Source of the DNA: Cryomorphaceae bacterium 1068
GTDB lineage: Bacteria > Bacteroidota > Bacteroidia > Flavobacteriales_D > Cryomorphaceae
Length of the DNA: 64,000 bases
Reading direction: 5' to 3'
Assembly (NCBI GenBank): GCA_027214385.1
Contig: JAPVXR010000011.1
Coordinates: forward strand, 62,001 to 126,000
Shown here: positions 34,855 through 43,646 of the stretch, piece after piece
How positions within the stretch are numbered: the first letter of the stretch is position 1
Layout: each line of letters begins with the position of its first letter
Position numbers and translations under genes: made by a program
Notes under the pieces: generated by a model
The model's input: the letters and a program-made list of their open reading frames with translations, nothing else
The model's database searches: none
What the model was told of the DNA's origin: nothing

Positions 34855-37809
34855 ATGGAAGGGAATTCCAATCCATTTGTCGGTCTTCGAGCTTTCGACC
34901 CAAATGAGAGTCAATTGTTTTTCGGAAGGGAAGAACACGTTTCTGATGTCAGAGCAAAGCTCGAATCCAATCACTTTGTCGCAGTAGTCGGCACTTCTGG
35001 AACTGGAAAGAGTTCTTTGATTCGTGCAGGTGTTTTGCCTTCGATAGCTTCCGAAAACGAGAATGACGAGTCTCCCAATTGGCATATTGTTTCGATGAAG
35101 CCAGGGAATGACCCACTTGGAAATCTTTCCAAATCTGTTTCTGGTAAGTTCCAAAGCTTAGACGAGGATAAAACGCTGACTTTGATCAAGAGGAGTTCCT
35201 TGGGGTTGGTTCAGGCCATGCGTGGAATCATGGAATCCAATGAGCGACTCTTAATTCTTGTTGATCAATTTGAAGAGGTTTTTCGATTTACTACCGACGC
35301 ATCTGAAGACGCCATGCAGGTGTACAATCATTTTGTGCAGACTTTGGTCGATACGATGCGTCAGCGCGATATTCCGATTTATCTCATTCTAACACTTCGA
35401 TCTGACTTTTTAGGAGACTGTGTGCGCTTCGCGGGCTTACCCGAAGCCATTAATGATGGTCATTATTTAGTTCCGCGAATGCGCGAAGAGCAAATCAAGC
35501 GGGTCATTACGGGCCCGATAGCATTAGCCGAAGGTAGAATTTCCCCTCGTGTGGTGCAGAAAGTGGTTCAGGAGATGGGCAATGACTCCGACCGACTGCC
35601 CATTTTGCAGCATGCTTTAATGCGAACTTATGATGTTTGGCAATCTGCAGGAGTGACGGGTGAACCAATTGATGTGAAACATCTCGACCAAACGGGAGGC
35701 ATAAATCAAGCATTGTCAACCCATGCCGACGAAGCTTTTAATGAGCTAAGTCAAGATCAGCAGAAGCTTGCTGCAAAAATATTTAAAGCATTAACCGTGA
35801 AGGCGGAAGGAAGTCGTGGGGTGAGAAGACCTATGAGCCTTAGTCAATTAATAGAAGTGACAGAAGCTTCGAGCGACCATATACTATCGGCTTTAAATCC
35901 TTTCAGAAAGTCAGGAAGAAGTTTTGTATCGCCTGGTGAGACGGCCGAAGTAAATGACTCGACCATATTCGATATTTCCCACGAAAGCTTAATGCGCGGT
36001 TGGAAACGCCTCAAAAACTGGACGGAAGAGGAGATGGATTCTGCTGCACTTTATGTGCGCATTTCAGAAGCGGCCGCTTTGCATAAAGAAGGTGCCGCCG
36101 CGCTCTGGAGAGATCCCGAATTGCAACTGGCTGAAGATTGGAAAGCGCGCCAAAAGCCAAATGATGCCTGGGGTTCGCTTTATCATTCAGGGTATTCTGA
36201 TGCCATGAGTTTTCTGGAAAAAAGTCACGACCGGCAAGCGGCAGAGGTAGCAGCCAAAAAACGACGCTCACTATTGGTTCGGGCGGCCGTATTGGTTTTT
36301 GTAGTGGTGGTTACTAGCCTATCTGCTTGGGCACTTTACCAATCAAATATCGCTACTGAAAAATCACTGGAAGCTCAGGCAAAAAGTGAGGAGGCATTGA
36401 ACGAAAAAGCGCGAGCTGAAACGGAAAAAGAGCGTGCAGTAGAAGCTTCTCAATTGGCTGAAGAGGCCCAACTCACCGCGGAAGAAGAGGCCGCAAGGGC
36501 CGAGCGTCAAGCTAAAATAGCGGCTGAGCAAGAAAGTCTTGCCAGCGAAGAGAGAAATAAAGCTGAATTGGCCGCAGCTCTGGCAATGACTGAGCGAGAA
36601 AAAGCCCTTCAGCAGAAGGAATTGGCCGACCTTAAAACGGTTGAGGCACTTACAGAAAAACAAAAAGCTGACTCCGCAAGAGATGAGGCCTACCGTTTGC
36701 GCATGATAGCCTTGAGTGAAAACGTGGCATATCAGTCGGCCCAAATTACCGCAGATCCTGAGTTGGCAGCGCTTCTGGCCATTGAGTCATTTAAACTGGC
36801 TCGCGAAAATGGGGGAGACCCTAACAATCCATCCCTTTACGCATCAGCACAAAGAGCTCTGGAGAATATAGATCGTTCCTACAGTCCTATCAAAAAACAA
36901 TTAAATACCAGTGTCGTGGCAATGAGTGTTGCTGGATCAAAGGCTGCTGTCATAGATAAAGAAGGCTCGTTTACCACCTTCAATGTAAACAATGACTACA
37001 CTACAATTGTCTCCGAAACGAAGCTCAAGGCAGGAGAGGAGCTCAACTCAGCTGTCTTCCTTAGTGCTAACCTTTCGTATGCGATCGGTTTACAAAATTT
37101 AAACATCAAGACTTCAGAAGGAACTGTTCTCAGCGGACATGAGGGATTTTTGAGAGGTGCGGCGAAAACGGCTGATGGTGCTCAATTGATCACAGGAGGA
37201 AGGGATGGACTCATCAAAGTATGGGACGGGAATTCTGAAGTGTATTCAAACGATTTAGGTTCTCGAGTGAGAGACTTGACGAGACTTGGAAACAAAGATG
37301 AGTTTCTTATTGCCTTAGAAAGTGGAAAGACATTAAAGTTTAAGCTTAACGATAAGAGGAAAATGGATTTTTCTTCTCGGAGTGGCGTTCGCGCTGAAAC
37401 TCTTTCTTCTTCTACAAGCGGAAACAGAATAGCCATAGGGTACTCTGACGGAATTGTTGAACTTCTTTCAAAAAGCGGAGGCCAAATCGCACAAATTCCA
37501 CATGTAGGAAGCATTAAATTCCTGGAACTAATTGAGGGTGACGACCTCTTGATTGTAGGCACCAGTGCAAAAGCGGTTTTCATTTATCAATTGAGCAATC
37601 CTACCGCATTGCCTATTGAAGTTAGAGACAATAGACCGATCGAAGCAGTGGCTTTTTGTCCTGTAAAAAAAGCGATCATCATTGCTACCTCAGACCGTAA
37701 ACTCAAAGAATACCCCGTTCGAAATCAAGATTGGATCAACCAGCTGGAAAGTTTGGTGAGTCGCCAATTGACTGCGGCAGAGCGAGAAACTTTTATTGAA
37801 AAAGAATAA
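34855..37809 (+). CDS. nSTAND1 NTPase with membrane helix, coiled coil and propeller-like C-terminus
   Basis: 984 residues from the ATG at 34855 (1015 if a GTG at 34762 is used, which would lie at the transcription start). The NTPase begins at once with NPFVGLRAFDPNESQLFFGR. The Walker A is GTSGTGKSS (about residues 46-54), Walker B LLILVDQFEE (132-141), and LTLRSDFLGDC follows, all hallmarks of nSTAND1. A membrane helix lies at about 473-495. An Ala/Glu-rich coiled coil of about 130 residues follows, then a degenerate WD40-like propeller (LSGHEGFLRG, LITGGRDGLIKVWDG). STAND proteins are ligand-driven oligomerising switches; the ligand and output here are unknown. It is cotranscribed with the TPR/barrel protein (10-bp gap). 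Confidence 0.88.
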   Translation: MEGNSNPFVGLRAFDPNESQLFFGREEHVSDVRAKLESNHFVAVVGTSGTGKSSLIRAGVLPSIASENENDESPNWHIVSMKPGNDPLGNLSKSVSGKFQSLDEDKTLTLIKRSSLGLVQAMRGIMESNERLLILVDQFEEVFRFTTDASEDAMQVYNHFVQTLVDTMRQRDIPIYLILTLRSDFLGDCVRFAGLPEAINDGHYLVPRMREEQIKRVITGPIALAEGRISPRVVQKVVQEMGNDSDRLPILQHALMRTYDVWQSAGVTGEPIDVKHLDQTGGINQALSTHADEAFNELSQDQQKLAAKIFKALTVKAEGSRGVRRPMSLSQLIEVTEASSDHILSALNPFRKSGRSFVSPGETAEVNDSTIFDISHESLMRGWKRLKNWTEEEMDSAALYVRISEAAALHKEGAAALWRDPELQLAEDWKARQKPNDAWGSLYHSGYSDAMSFLEKSHDRQAAEVAAKKRRSLLVRAAVLVFVVVVTSLSAWALYQSNIATEKSLEAQAKSEEALNEKARAETEKERAVEASQLAEEAQLTAEEEAARAERQAKIAAEQESLASEERNKAELAAALAMTEREKALQQKELADLKTVEALTEKQKADSARDEAYRLRMIALSENVAYQSAQITADPELAALLAIESFKLARENGGDPNNPSLYASAQRALENIDRSYSPIKKQLNTSVVAMSVAGSKAAVIDKEGSFTTFNVNNDYTTIVSETKLKAGEELNSAVFLSANLSYAIGLQNLNIKTSEGTVLSGHEGFLRGAAKTADGAQLITGGRDGLIKVWDGNSEVYSNDLGSRVRDLTRLGNKDEFLIALESGKTLKFKLNDKRKMDFSSRSGVRAETLSSSTSGNRIAIGYSDGIVELLSKSGGQIAQIPHVGSIKFLELIEGDDLLIVGTSAKAVFIYQLSNPTALPIEVRDNRPIEAVAFCPVKKAIIIATSDRKLKEYPVRNQDWINQLESLVSRQLTAAERETFIEKE

Positions 37810-37819
37810 GTAAAACAGC

Positions 37820-38842
37820 ATGACTAGACTACATCTATATCGAACTATAACAATTGCAGTTGGAATATTCCTGTTTCACACGATGATTGCGCAGAACAGT
37901 CCTTGTATGACAAAACTGAAAGATGCGGGACTATTGATAGAAGAGGGGAGAAATGATGAGGCTATCAATCTATTAAAAGATGCCCTTGAGAACTGCAACT
38001 TCTCGTCAGAAGACAAGATCACGGCTCACAAAGCTTTGATACTAGCCTACTTCGAAATTGATGATTTGGAAAGTGCCGATGCCTCGGCGGAAGCCATCAT
38101 AAAAATCAATCCCAATTACAAGGCGGACAAATTGCGCGATCCTGCCGAGATGATCGCACTTTTTGAGAAGTACAAGCCGGTAGTGACATTCAGGGCGGGA
38201 TTGACTGGTGGAATCAATAGTACTTCCGTCGAGGCATCGGCTACTTATTCTATTGTTACCGATGATGATACACCCGGATTAGCCAACTATGAATCAGAGG
38301 TAGGTTTTCAAATTGGCGCTACAGCTGAATACCGACTTTGGATGGAGCTTTGGGTAGGTTCGGGATTGAGCTTTCGGCGATCTTCCTATTCCAATTCTGT
38401 ACCCAATGTAGAGGGAAGGACCATTTCTTACAGTGAAGACCTGAACTACTTTGATATACCGTTGAGCCTGAATTATTATTTTCTTGATTCCAAATTACAG
38501 CCCTTCGTTACTGCAGGCGGACAGGTCTCCTTTTTGGCTTCGGCAGTGGGAGAGCTTAGTCGTGACGATATTTCAGATCTTGTTGATCGTGACATCCAAC
38601 GGGAAGATGTGATGGTTGGTTTTTTCGGTGGAGCTGGACTAGCCTATCAATATGGCAACCTTTCTTTCCGCTTATCGGCAAACTATATGTTCTACCCCGA
38701 AGAGGTTAATAAAGAAGGAACCCGCTACGAAAACTTGGAAAGCATTTTTAGGTACTACTACCTCGACAATGATTTTACCATCGACTTTTTGCAGGTCAAA
38801 GCGGGTGTGGTGTACCACCTAGGATTTAAGACCGCGAAATGA
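37820..38842 (+). CDS. TPR plus outer membrane beta-barrel protein
   Basis: 340 residues with a signal peptide (MTRLHLYRTITIAVGIFLFH..., ending near IAQ). Residues 28-120 are TPR-like helices (LKDAGLLIEEGRNDEAINLL, ALILAYFEIDDLESADASAE) leading to a short segment (LRDPAEMIALFEKYKP). Residues 125-340 form a beta-barrel (TFRAGLTGGINST, GATAEYRLWMELWVGSG, YFDIPLSLNYYFLDS, LQVKAGVVYHLGF). It probably sits in the outer membrane with its TPRs in the periplasm. Being in one operon with the membrane-anchored nSTAND1 protein, it may connect the inner-membrane switch to the envelope; this is inference. Confidence 0.84.
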   Translation: MTRLHLYRTITIAVGIFLFHTMIAQNSPCMTKLKDAGLLIEEGRNDEAINLLKDALENCNFSSEDKITAHKALILAYFEIDDLESADASAEAIIKINPNYKADKLRDPAEMIALFEKYKPVVTFRAGLTGGINSTSVEASATYSIVTDDDTPGLANYESEVGFQIGATAEYRLWMELWVGSGLSFRRSSYSNSVPNVEGRTISYSEDLNYFDIPLSLNYYFLDSKLQPFVTAGGQVSFLASAVGELSRDDISDLVDRDIQREDVMVGFFGGAGLAYQYGNLSFRLSANYMFYPEEVNKEGTRYENLESIFRYYYLDNDFTIDFLQVKAGVVYHLGFKTAK

Positions 38843-38895
38843 TATCCTGTCTCTCCGCTTTATTCGTTTTAATGGGTTCAGCTCTTGCGAATTTT

Positions 38896-38965
38896 CCACT
38901 TGTAAAAGGAATCCTAGCACTTATTAAGGAATATTTGTTTGCTCTGTGGAATGCTTGTATCATCG
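38896..38965 (+). promoter_or_regulatory. LytTR-type direct-repeat site and promoter, second module
   Basis: Half-sites CCACTTGTAAAA (38896) and GCACTTATTAAG (38917) are 21 bp apart. A weak -7-like TATCATCG starts at 38958, 41 bp after the second half-site begins; AATGCTTG at 38950 is an alternative. The ATG of the first gene is at 39024. Confidence 0.6.
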
Positions 38966-39023
38966 TGTGGTGAATAAAGCTAGCACTAAGTTCAACACGA
39001 TCTGAGACTAACAGGAATGATAA

Positions 39024-40295
39024 ATGCTGAATAGCACATACAAAGTCTTCTTTTTTCTTTCTGTAAGCCTTCTTTTCAGCGGTTGCCAGAAGAGTGATGA
39101 TCCATCTGATGGAATTCAAGAGATTTCTCAAGTCAAGATTCTAGGGGATTGGAATGTGGCAAATTCACATACCGTAGTTGCTGGAAATGGCGTCTATATT
39201 TTACTGTTTAGCGATGTCGAATCTCAATACATTGCTAAATTGATGACAAATGAAGGCGCAGAACTTTGGACCAAGAACATCAGTGAAGAAACCGGGCTAA
39301 TTGCGTCAGAAGAATCACTCGCTATAGAAGAAGGCTTATACGATACGGATGGCACATTTGTATTTTTTTCTCACCGCAGACTCTTTAAAATAGATCTACA
39401 GGGAGAAGTGGTCTATGACAATCCTGATTTCCTATCAGCTTTTTCTAGTGGAGTTAGTTTTATAAGCATCCTAAACGCATTTGTGACCAGTGATGGCGGG
39501 TACCTTGTCACAGGAAGTATACGCGTAGGAACGGGCAATACAAGGGCTTATTATACGAAGTACTCCAAAGAAGGAGATGTTATATTTTCTAAGACTTATT
39601 TTATCGACACGGGTGGTAATATGGGTATAACCGGAGCTGTCGAGCAAGATGGTTTTTATATGTTGGGTGGCTATTATTCGGTGACTTCAGGAACAGGTAA
39701 TAACCAATTTTACCTGCTTAAAATTTCATCTAGTGGTAAGCTAGTTTGGGCTCAGAACCACAGCACTTTGTCTACGGATTTCTTTTACCCTTTCAGCTAC
39801 GAAGCAATACTTGGAAGGGAATTGATCCCCTTAGCCAATGAGCAAACCATGTATATTATGGTACCACCAAATGAATTTATGGCAGATCGGCGGTCGAAGG
39901 GATTTATCTTAGATGAAACGGGGGCTGTGGTCGACAGCATTTTCTTTGATTTATCCGACTCAAATGCCGCCGGTGGTGCACATCCCGGTATCGGAAAAGG
40001 TATTGTGCAAACAAATGAAAACTGTTTTGTCGGAATTATAAACCCTATTGCTAGCATTGAAGGGACTGTTCTTCCTAACGAAATCAATGTCCCCATCAAT
40101 TACGAAATTCCAAATTTCGGTTATGTCTATACTATTGATGCTTTTGGAAGAATTGAAGATATGAAGTATGTCAACCGGTCTTTGTCGAATACTTTTACCG
40201 CTATTGCATTGCTGTCGAATGGGAATACTTTGATTTTCGGAGTTCAAGCGAGTATTAACAATGAGGTGCGGCTCATTTTAATTACCAACAAATGA
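39024..40295 (+). CDS. Lipoprotein, propeller-like, module 2 gene A
   Basis: 423 residues. The lipoprotein signal MLNSTYKVFFFLSVSLLFSGC is followed by a short polar linker. The mature protein has beta blades like those of the 29511-30785 product (YIAKLMTNEGAELWTKNISE, VTSDGGYLVTGSIRVGTGNT, YSKEGDVIFSKTYFIDTGGN, LSNGNTLIFGVQASINN). Placement, length and blade order agree with module 1 gene A, so the two are paralogs from duplication of the whole operon. It is predicted at the outer membrane. No catalytic motif was seen. The next gene overlaps its stop codon. Confidence 0.83.
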   Translation: MLNSTYKVFFFLSVSLLFSGCQKSDDPSDGIQEISQVKILGDWNVANSHTVVAGNGVYILLFSDVESQYIAKLMTNEGAELWTKNISEETGLIASEESLAIEEGLYDTDGTFVFFSHRRLFKIDLQGEVVYDNPDFLSAFSSGVSFISILNAFVTSDGGYLVTGSIRVGTGNTRAYYTKYSKEGDVIFSKTYFIDTGGNMGITGAVEQDGFYMLGGYYSVTSGTGNNQFYLLKISSSGKLVWAQNHSTLSTDFFYPFSYEAILGRELIPLANEQTMYIMVPPNEFMADRRSKGFILDETGAVVDSIFFDLSDSNAAGGAHPGIGKGIVQTNENCFVGIINPIASIEGTVLPNEINVPINYEIPNFGYVYTIDAFGRIEDMKYVNRSLSNTFTAIALLSNGNTLIFGVQASINNEVRLILITNK

Positions 40296-41611
40296 GCGGG
40301 TTGAAAATATTGATTTGCCTATTCGCTTTGATTACTTGGGGATGTTCCAAAGATTCCGATTCAAGTCGGAGTTTCTCTTCTATCAAATTGCTTGATACCA
40401 GTACAGATTATTTGGCAAGAACCATATTAACACTTCCTGATGGTTCAGTTTTTATGGGCTGTGTGGGGCAGGAAGATGAAGGGAATCCAGGGAATTACGG
40501 AACTAGACCCTCCCTACTTGCCAAGTATGACGGTCAAAGTGCATTGGAATGGGTAATAGAATTACCACCGGAGGTATACGTACTATGGAAATGCATCTCG
40601 TTGAGCAATGGACACATTCTGGCGGTTGGATATGACAATGAGCGCAACTCCCAAATGGTTGGAGCGGTAATTTTGGATTCTGAAGGTACCGTATTGCATA
40701 CAACAAGTTTTTTCAATCAATTATCCACTTCGAGTAGTGACGGTCCAAGAAGCACCGTAGATGCGATTCAAATTCAAGATGGCAGGATTATTTTGGTGAT
40801 CCCAAACCGTATTACTGAGAATGGTAATGCCGTTCTGCGTGTCGTCTCATTAGACGATCAACTATTTGCTCTTGAAGACATTAATTACGAGAATCTGGAC
40901 GATCTGGAAAATCGGGGGATGAGGCAATTTAGCATTGAGCAAGACTCTAACGGAGATCTTCTTATTGCAGGAACCATGATACGTACCGTGGGATCGGAGA
41001 ACCCGTTCATGGGCATTATCAAATTAAGTAGTAGCCTTGATGTTATCAGTTCTCGGGCAATCACATCTTTAAGCATTCCTTTTCCAGGTCCTTTCGAAGG
41101 AAACTCCCGTGGTGAAATTGCATCTAATATTGCCCTTGATCCTATTGGTTATCCTGTTTTTGTGTCTTCATTGCGCAATCCAAACGATAGTCTTTATGAG
41201 CCACTTTTTAATTTGAGAGATCAAGAGTTTTTTATGCGTGCTCCGCAGTTTGAGCTTTGGAATGTCAATAGCAATGAAGTGGAAGCTCCGATAAAGCAAA
41301 TCAGCGGTTATCCTTCCAATGCAATAATTCAGAAATTACGAAGTACAAGTGACGGCGGCTACATTATGGTTGGCACCTGCGGAGTAAACGATAATCAGGG
41401 TATTCCTTCAAATTACCAATTGCTCATCGTCAAAGTAGATCCGTCCTTGAATCTTCAGTGGTTGAGTTTTCCACGTATGCAATACGCTACACTTGGCGCA
41501 GATATAATCGAATCAGGGGGAGGCTACTTAGTCACTGGTTCACAACGTTTCCTCGGTCAAACGAATAAGCCTTTCTTTTTACGAATCAATCAATCGGGAA
41601 TTATAGAATAA
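40292..41611 (+). CDS. Lipoprotein, propeller-like, module 2 gene B
   Basis: 439 residues. The start overlaps the preceding stop as ATGA, exactly as in module 1. The signal and lipobox are MSGLKILICLFALITWGC. The mature part begins SIKLLDTSTDYLARTILTLP with DGSVFMG, the counterpart of module 1 gene B. Later blades include WKCISLSNGHILAVGYDNE, SDGGYIMVGTCGVNDNQGIP and GGGYLVTGSQRFLGQTNKPF, the last corresponding to ADGYLVTCTQYTFSEINKPF in module 1. It is predicted to act on the cell envelope with gene A and the T9SS product of gene C. Its function is unknown. Confidence 0.83.
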   Translation: MSGLKILICLFALITWGCSKDSDSSRSFSSIKLLDTSTDYLARTILTLPDGSVFMGCVGQEDEGNPGNYGTRPSLLAKYDGQSALEWVIELPPEVYVLWKCISLSNGHILAVGYDNERNSQMVGAVILDSEGTVLHTTSFFNQLSTSSSDGPRSTVDAIQIQDGRIILVIPNRITENGNAVLRVVSLDDQLFALEDINYENLDDLENRGMRQFSIEQDSNGDLLIAGTMIRTVGSENPFMGIIKLSSSLDVISSRAITSLSIPFPGPFEGNSRGEIASNIALDPIGYPVFVSSLRNPNDSLYEPLFNLRDQEFFMRAPQFELWNVNSNEVEAPIKQISGYPSNAIIQKLRSTSDGGYIMVGTCGVNDNQGIPSNYQLLIVKVDPSLNLQWLSFPRMQYATLGADIIESGGGYLVTGSQRFLGQTNKPFFLRINQSGIIE

Positions 41612-41626
41612 TCCGATTTAGCAAAA

Positions 41627-43351
41627 ATGAAAATCATGAGAAAAATTAACTATTGTCTATTTAGTGCTTTGTATCTTTCCAGTCTTTCCATGCAGGTAGA
41701 TGCGCAAACGCCTGAATGGCAAAGTGTAACAGAGTCGGGTGGTGCGGAGAGTGAAACGGCTAGACTGATATCAGAAGATCAGGATGGAAATGTTTTTGTT
41801 GCGGGGAATTATTCAGGTGATTTTTCATACGCAGGTCAATCTTTTGAGTATTCGGAAAACGAGAACCCAAGTGGTTCAGATGCTTTTCTCTCAAAATTAA
41901 GTCCAGATGGAACCACGGTATGGTCCATAAATCTGGGCAATCCAAATACTCAACTTTCATATTTTTCAGGATTGGTAAATGACTTTGAAGGTAATACCTA
42001 TCTCTGCGGAATTATTCAACCTACTGTACCTGGTTTAATGGTATCATTTGCCGGGTTTGAAGTAATCGCAAACCCGCCAAACTCTGCGTTCTTATGTAAA
42101 ATTGATGCTGATGGAAACGGTGTATGGATCAAGACATTTAGTGCATCGGGAAGCGATTTCCTAATAACGGTAAACCCCTCTCTCGGAATAGATAGTAATG
42201 ACGATCTTATTCTTGGTGGTTCTTTTACAGGTACATTGGACTTAGATGGTACAATTTTATCAGTGATAGGAAATCATTTTGACCACTTCACAAGTAAGTT
42301 TGATTCAGATGGAAATGTGCTTTGGGCCAAAAGTTTCGGGAGTTCCAATACAGAACAACTCTTAACCTTAAGCGTGGCAAGCGACGATGGTATATTTCTC
42401 GGTGGATCTTGGTCAGGGGATAGTCTCTTTTTGGGTGACTTAGTTGTCGTAAACGACGACCCATTGGTGGGTGACAATTTTGATCGGTGGATTGGAAAGT
42501 TGAATTCAGATGGAGAGGAAATACTTCTAAGCCGAGAAGCCGTTGGTGGTTCTAACCCTTTTCTTGTGAACCCCGCAGCTATTGCACCTGCAGCAGATGG
42601 TGGTGCAATGATCCTTTCGGGTGTCTATAATCCAATCACGATTGGCGGAGAAGAAATCAGTGAGAATGGAGTGTTGATGACAAAATATAACTTTGAGGGA
42701 CAGCTGGCATCCGTTGAATTCATTGCTGAATTGACACCTTCAGGGACCATCATTCCAGATGGTAATGGAAACTACTTTTATGCTGGGAATTTCACAACGC
42801 CGGAAATAACCATAGGTACGGATGTATTTTCCAACATGGGTGGAGCAACGGGTACGACCGATGCGGTGTTAATCCAATGCGATGAAAATGGGGCCACCAA
42901 TTACGCACTGCAAATAGGGGATGTAGAGAATGAATCTATTTCAAGATTGAGATTGATGTCGTCGAGTCAATTGTTGGTGGCTGGAACGTACAATAGCTCA
43001 AGCTTAAGCTTAGGTGGCGAAACGCTTGAAAATATTGGGTTTCTGACCAATGATTTTTTCTTGGGTAATTTGGATTTCACTACGGGGCTTATCGAATGGA
43101 ACGATGCCGAGGAAATTTCTGTTTTTCCAAATCCAGCTAGCGACTTACTTAGCATCGACTTACCATCCATTGAAAGAGGTAATTCCAAGGTGTCCATTTT
43201 CGACATGAATGGTCGTGTTGTTTATCAAGCCAATGAAAGGATGAGCAAGGTGAAGCGTTTGGATGTGTCTTTCCTCGAAAACGGAATTTATGTTTTGGAT
43301 ATCCAAGGGGCAGAAGCTCATTATGTGAGCAAATTTATTGTCAATAAGTAA
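41627..43351 (+). CDS. T9SS-sorted propeller-like protein, module 2 gene C
   Basis: 574 residues with a signal peptide (MKIMRKINYCLFSALYLSSL..., ending near VDAQ). SBBP-like blades correspond to those of module 1 gene C: DQDGNVFVAGNYSGDFSYAG, GDNFDRWIGKLNSDGEEIL (module 1: GGNFDRWIAKLDLDGVGEWL), SDDGIFLGGSWSGDSLFLGD. The C-terminal T9SS type A domain is VFPNPASDLLSIDL, IFDMNGRVVYQ, LENGIYVLDIQGAE. It starts 15 bp after gene B and is the last gene of the operon, which ends at a terminator 46 bp downstream. Confidence 0.87.
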   Translation: MKIMRKINYCLFSALYLSSLSMQVDAQTPEWQSVTESGGAESETARLISEDQDGNVFVAGNYSGDFSYAGQSFEYSENENPSGSDAFLSKLSPDGTTVWSINLGNPNTQLSYFSGLVNDFEGNTYLCGIIQPTVPGLMVSFAGFEVIANPPNSAFLCKIDADGNGVWIKTFSASGSDFLITVNPSLGIDSNDDLILGGSFTGTLDLDGTILSVIGNHFDHFTSKFDSDGNVLWAKSFGSSNTEQLLTLSVASDDGIFLGGSWSGDSLFLGDLVVVNDDPLVGDNFDRWIGKLNSDGEEILLSREAVGGSNPFLVNPAAIAPAADGGAMILSGVYNPITIGGEEISENGVLMTKYNFEGQLASVEFIAELTPSGTIIPDGNGNYFYAGNFTTPEITIGTDVFSNMGGATGTTDAVLIQCDENGATNYALQIGDVENESISRLRLMSSSQLLVAGTYNSSSLSLGGETLENIGFLTNDFFLGNLDFTTGLIEWNDAEEISVFPNPASDLLSIDLPSIERGNSKVSIFDMNGRVVYQANERMSKVKRLDVSFLENGIYVLDIQGAEAHYVSKFIVNK

Positions 43352-43396
43352 GCAGCACTTGCTGCACTTTCAGAAATCATTAAGACTTTGAATAGG

Positions 43397-43428
43397 AAGC
43401 CTCCACTTTGGTGGCTTTCACTTTTTTT
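43397..43428 (+). terminator. Intrinsic terminator after module 2
   Basis: AAGCC-T-CCA, loop CTT, TGG-T-GGCTT: an 8-bp stem with one internal T-T mismatch, followed by TCACTTTTTTT (43418-43428). Confidence 0.75.
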
Positions 43429-43520
43429 GAATTGAACTCAAGCCATAAGGTTTGAGGGGTTCAACAGCAGGGAAAGGCAAATTTATCTTTAGGATGTGGC
43501 GTCGGAAAACGAAGATTACC

Positions 43521-43589
43521 CCACTTATTAAACCATCTATGCCACTTGTTAAGAATCTTTGTAATTCCGCTTAACAAGTGGCATACTTG
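43521..43589 (+). promoter_or_regulatory. LytTR-type site with an extra inverted half-site, hybrid kinase promoter
   Basis: Half-sites CCACTTATTAAA (43521) and CCACTTGTTAAG (43542) are 21 bp apart. A third, inverted copy at 43570-43582 matches GCCACTTGTTAAG (43541-43553) over 13 of 13 bases. A -7-like CATACTTG starts at 43582, 40 bp after the second half-site begins. The inverted copy touches the core promoter, so binding there could repress. Confidence 0.65.
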
Positions 43590-43646
43590 TATTGAGGTAT
43601 CCTCTAGAGACATAAAAATAGGCGAGCTTCTTAAATCAAACCGTAA

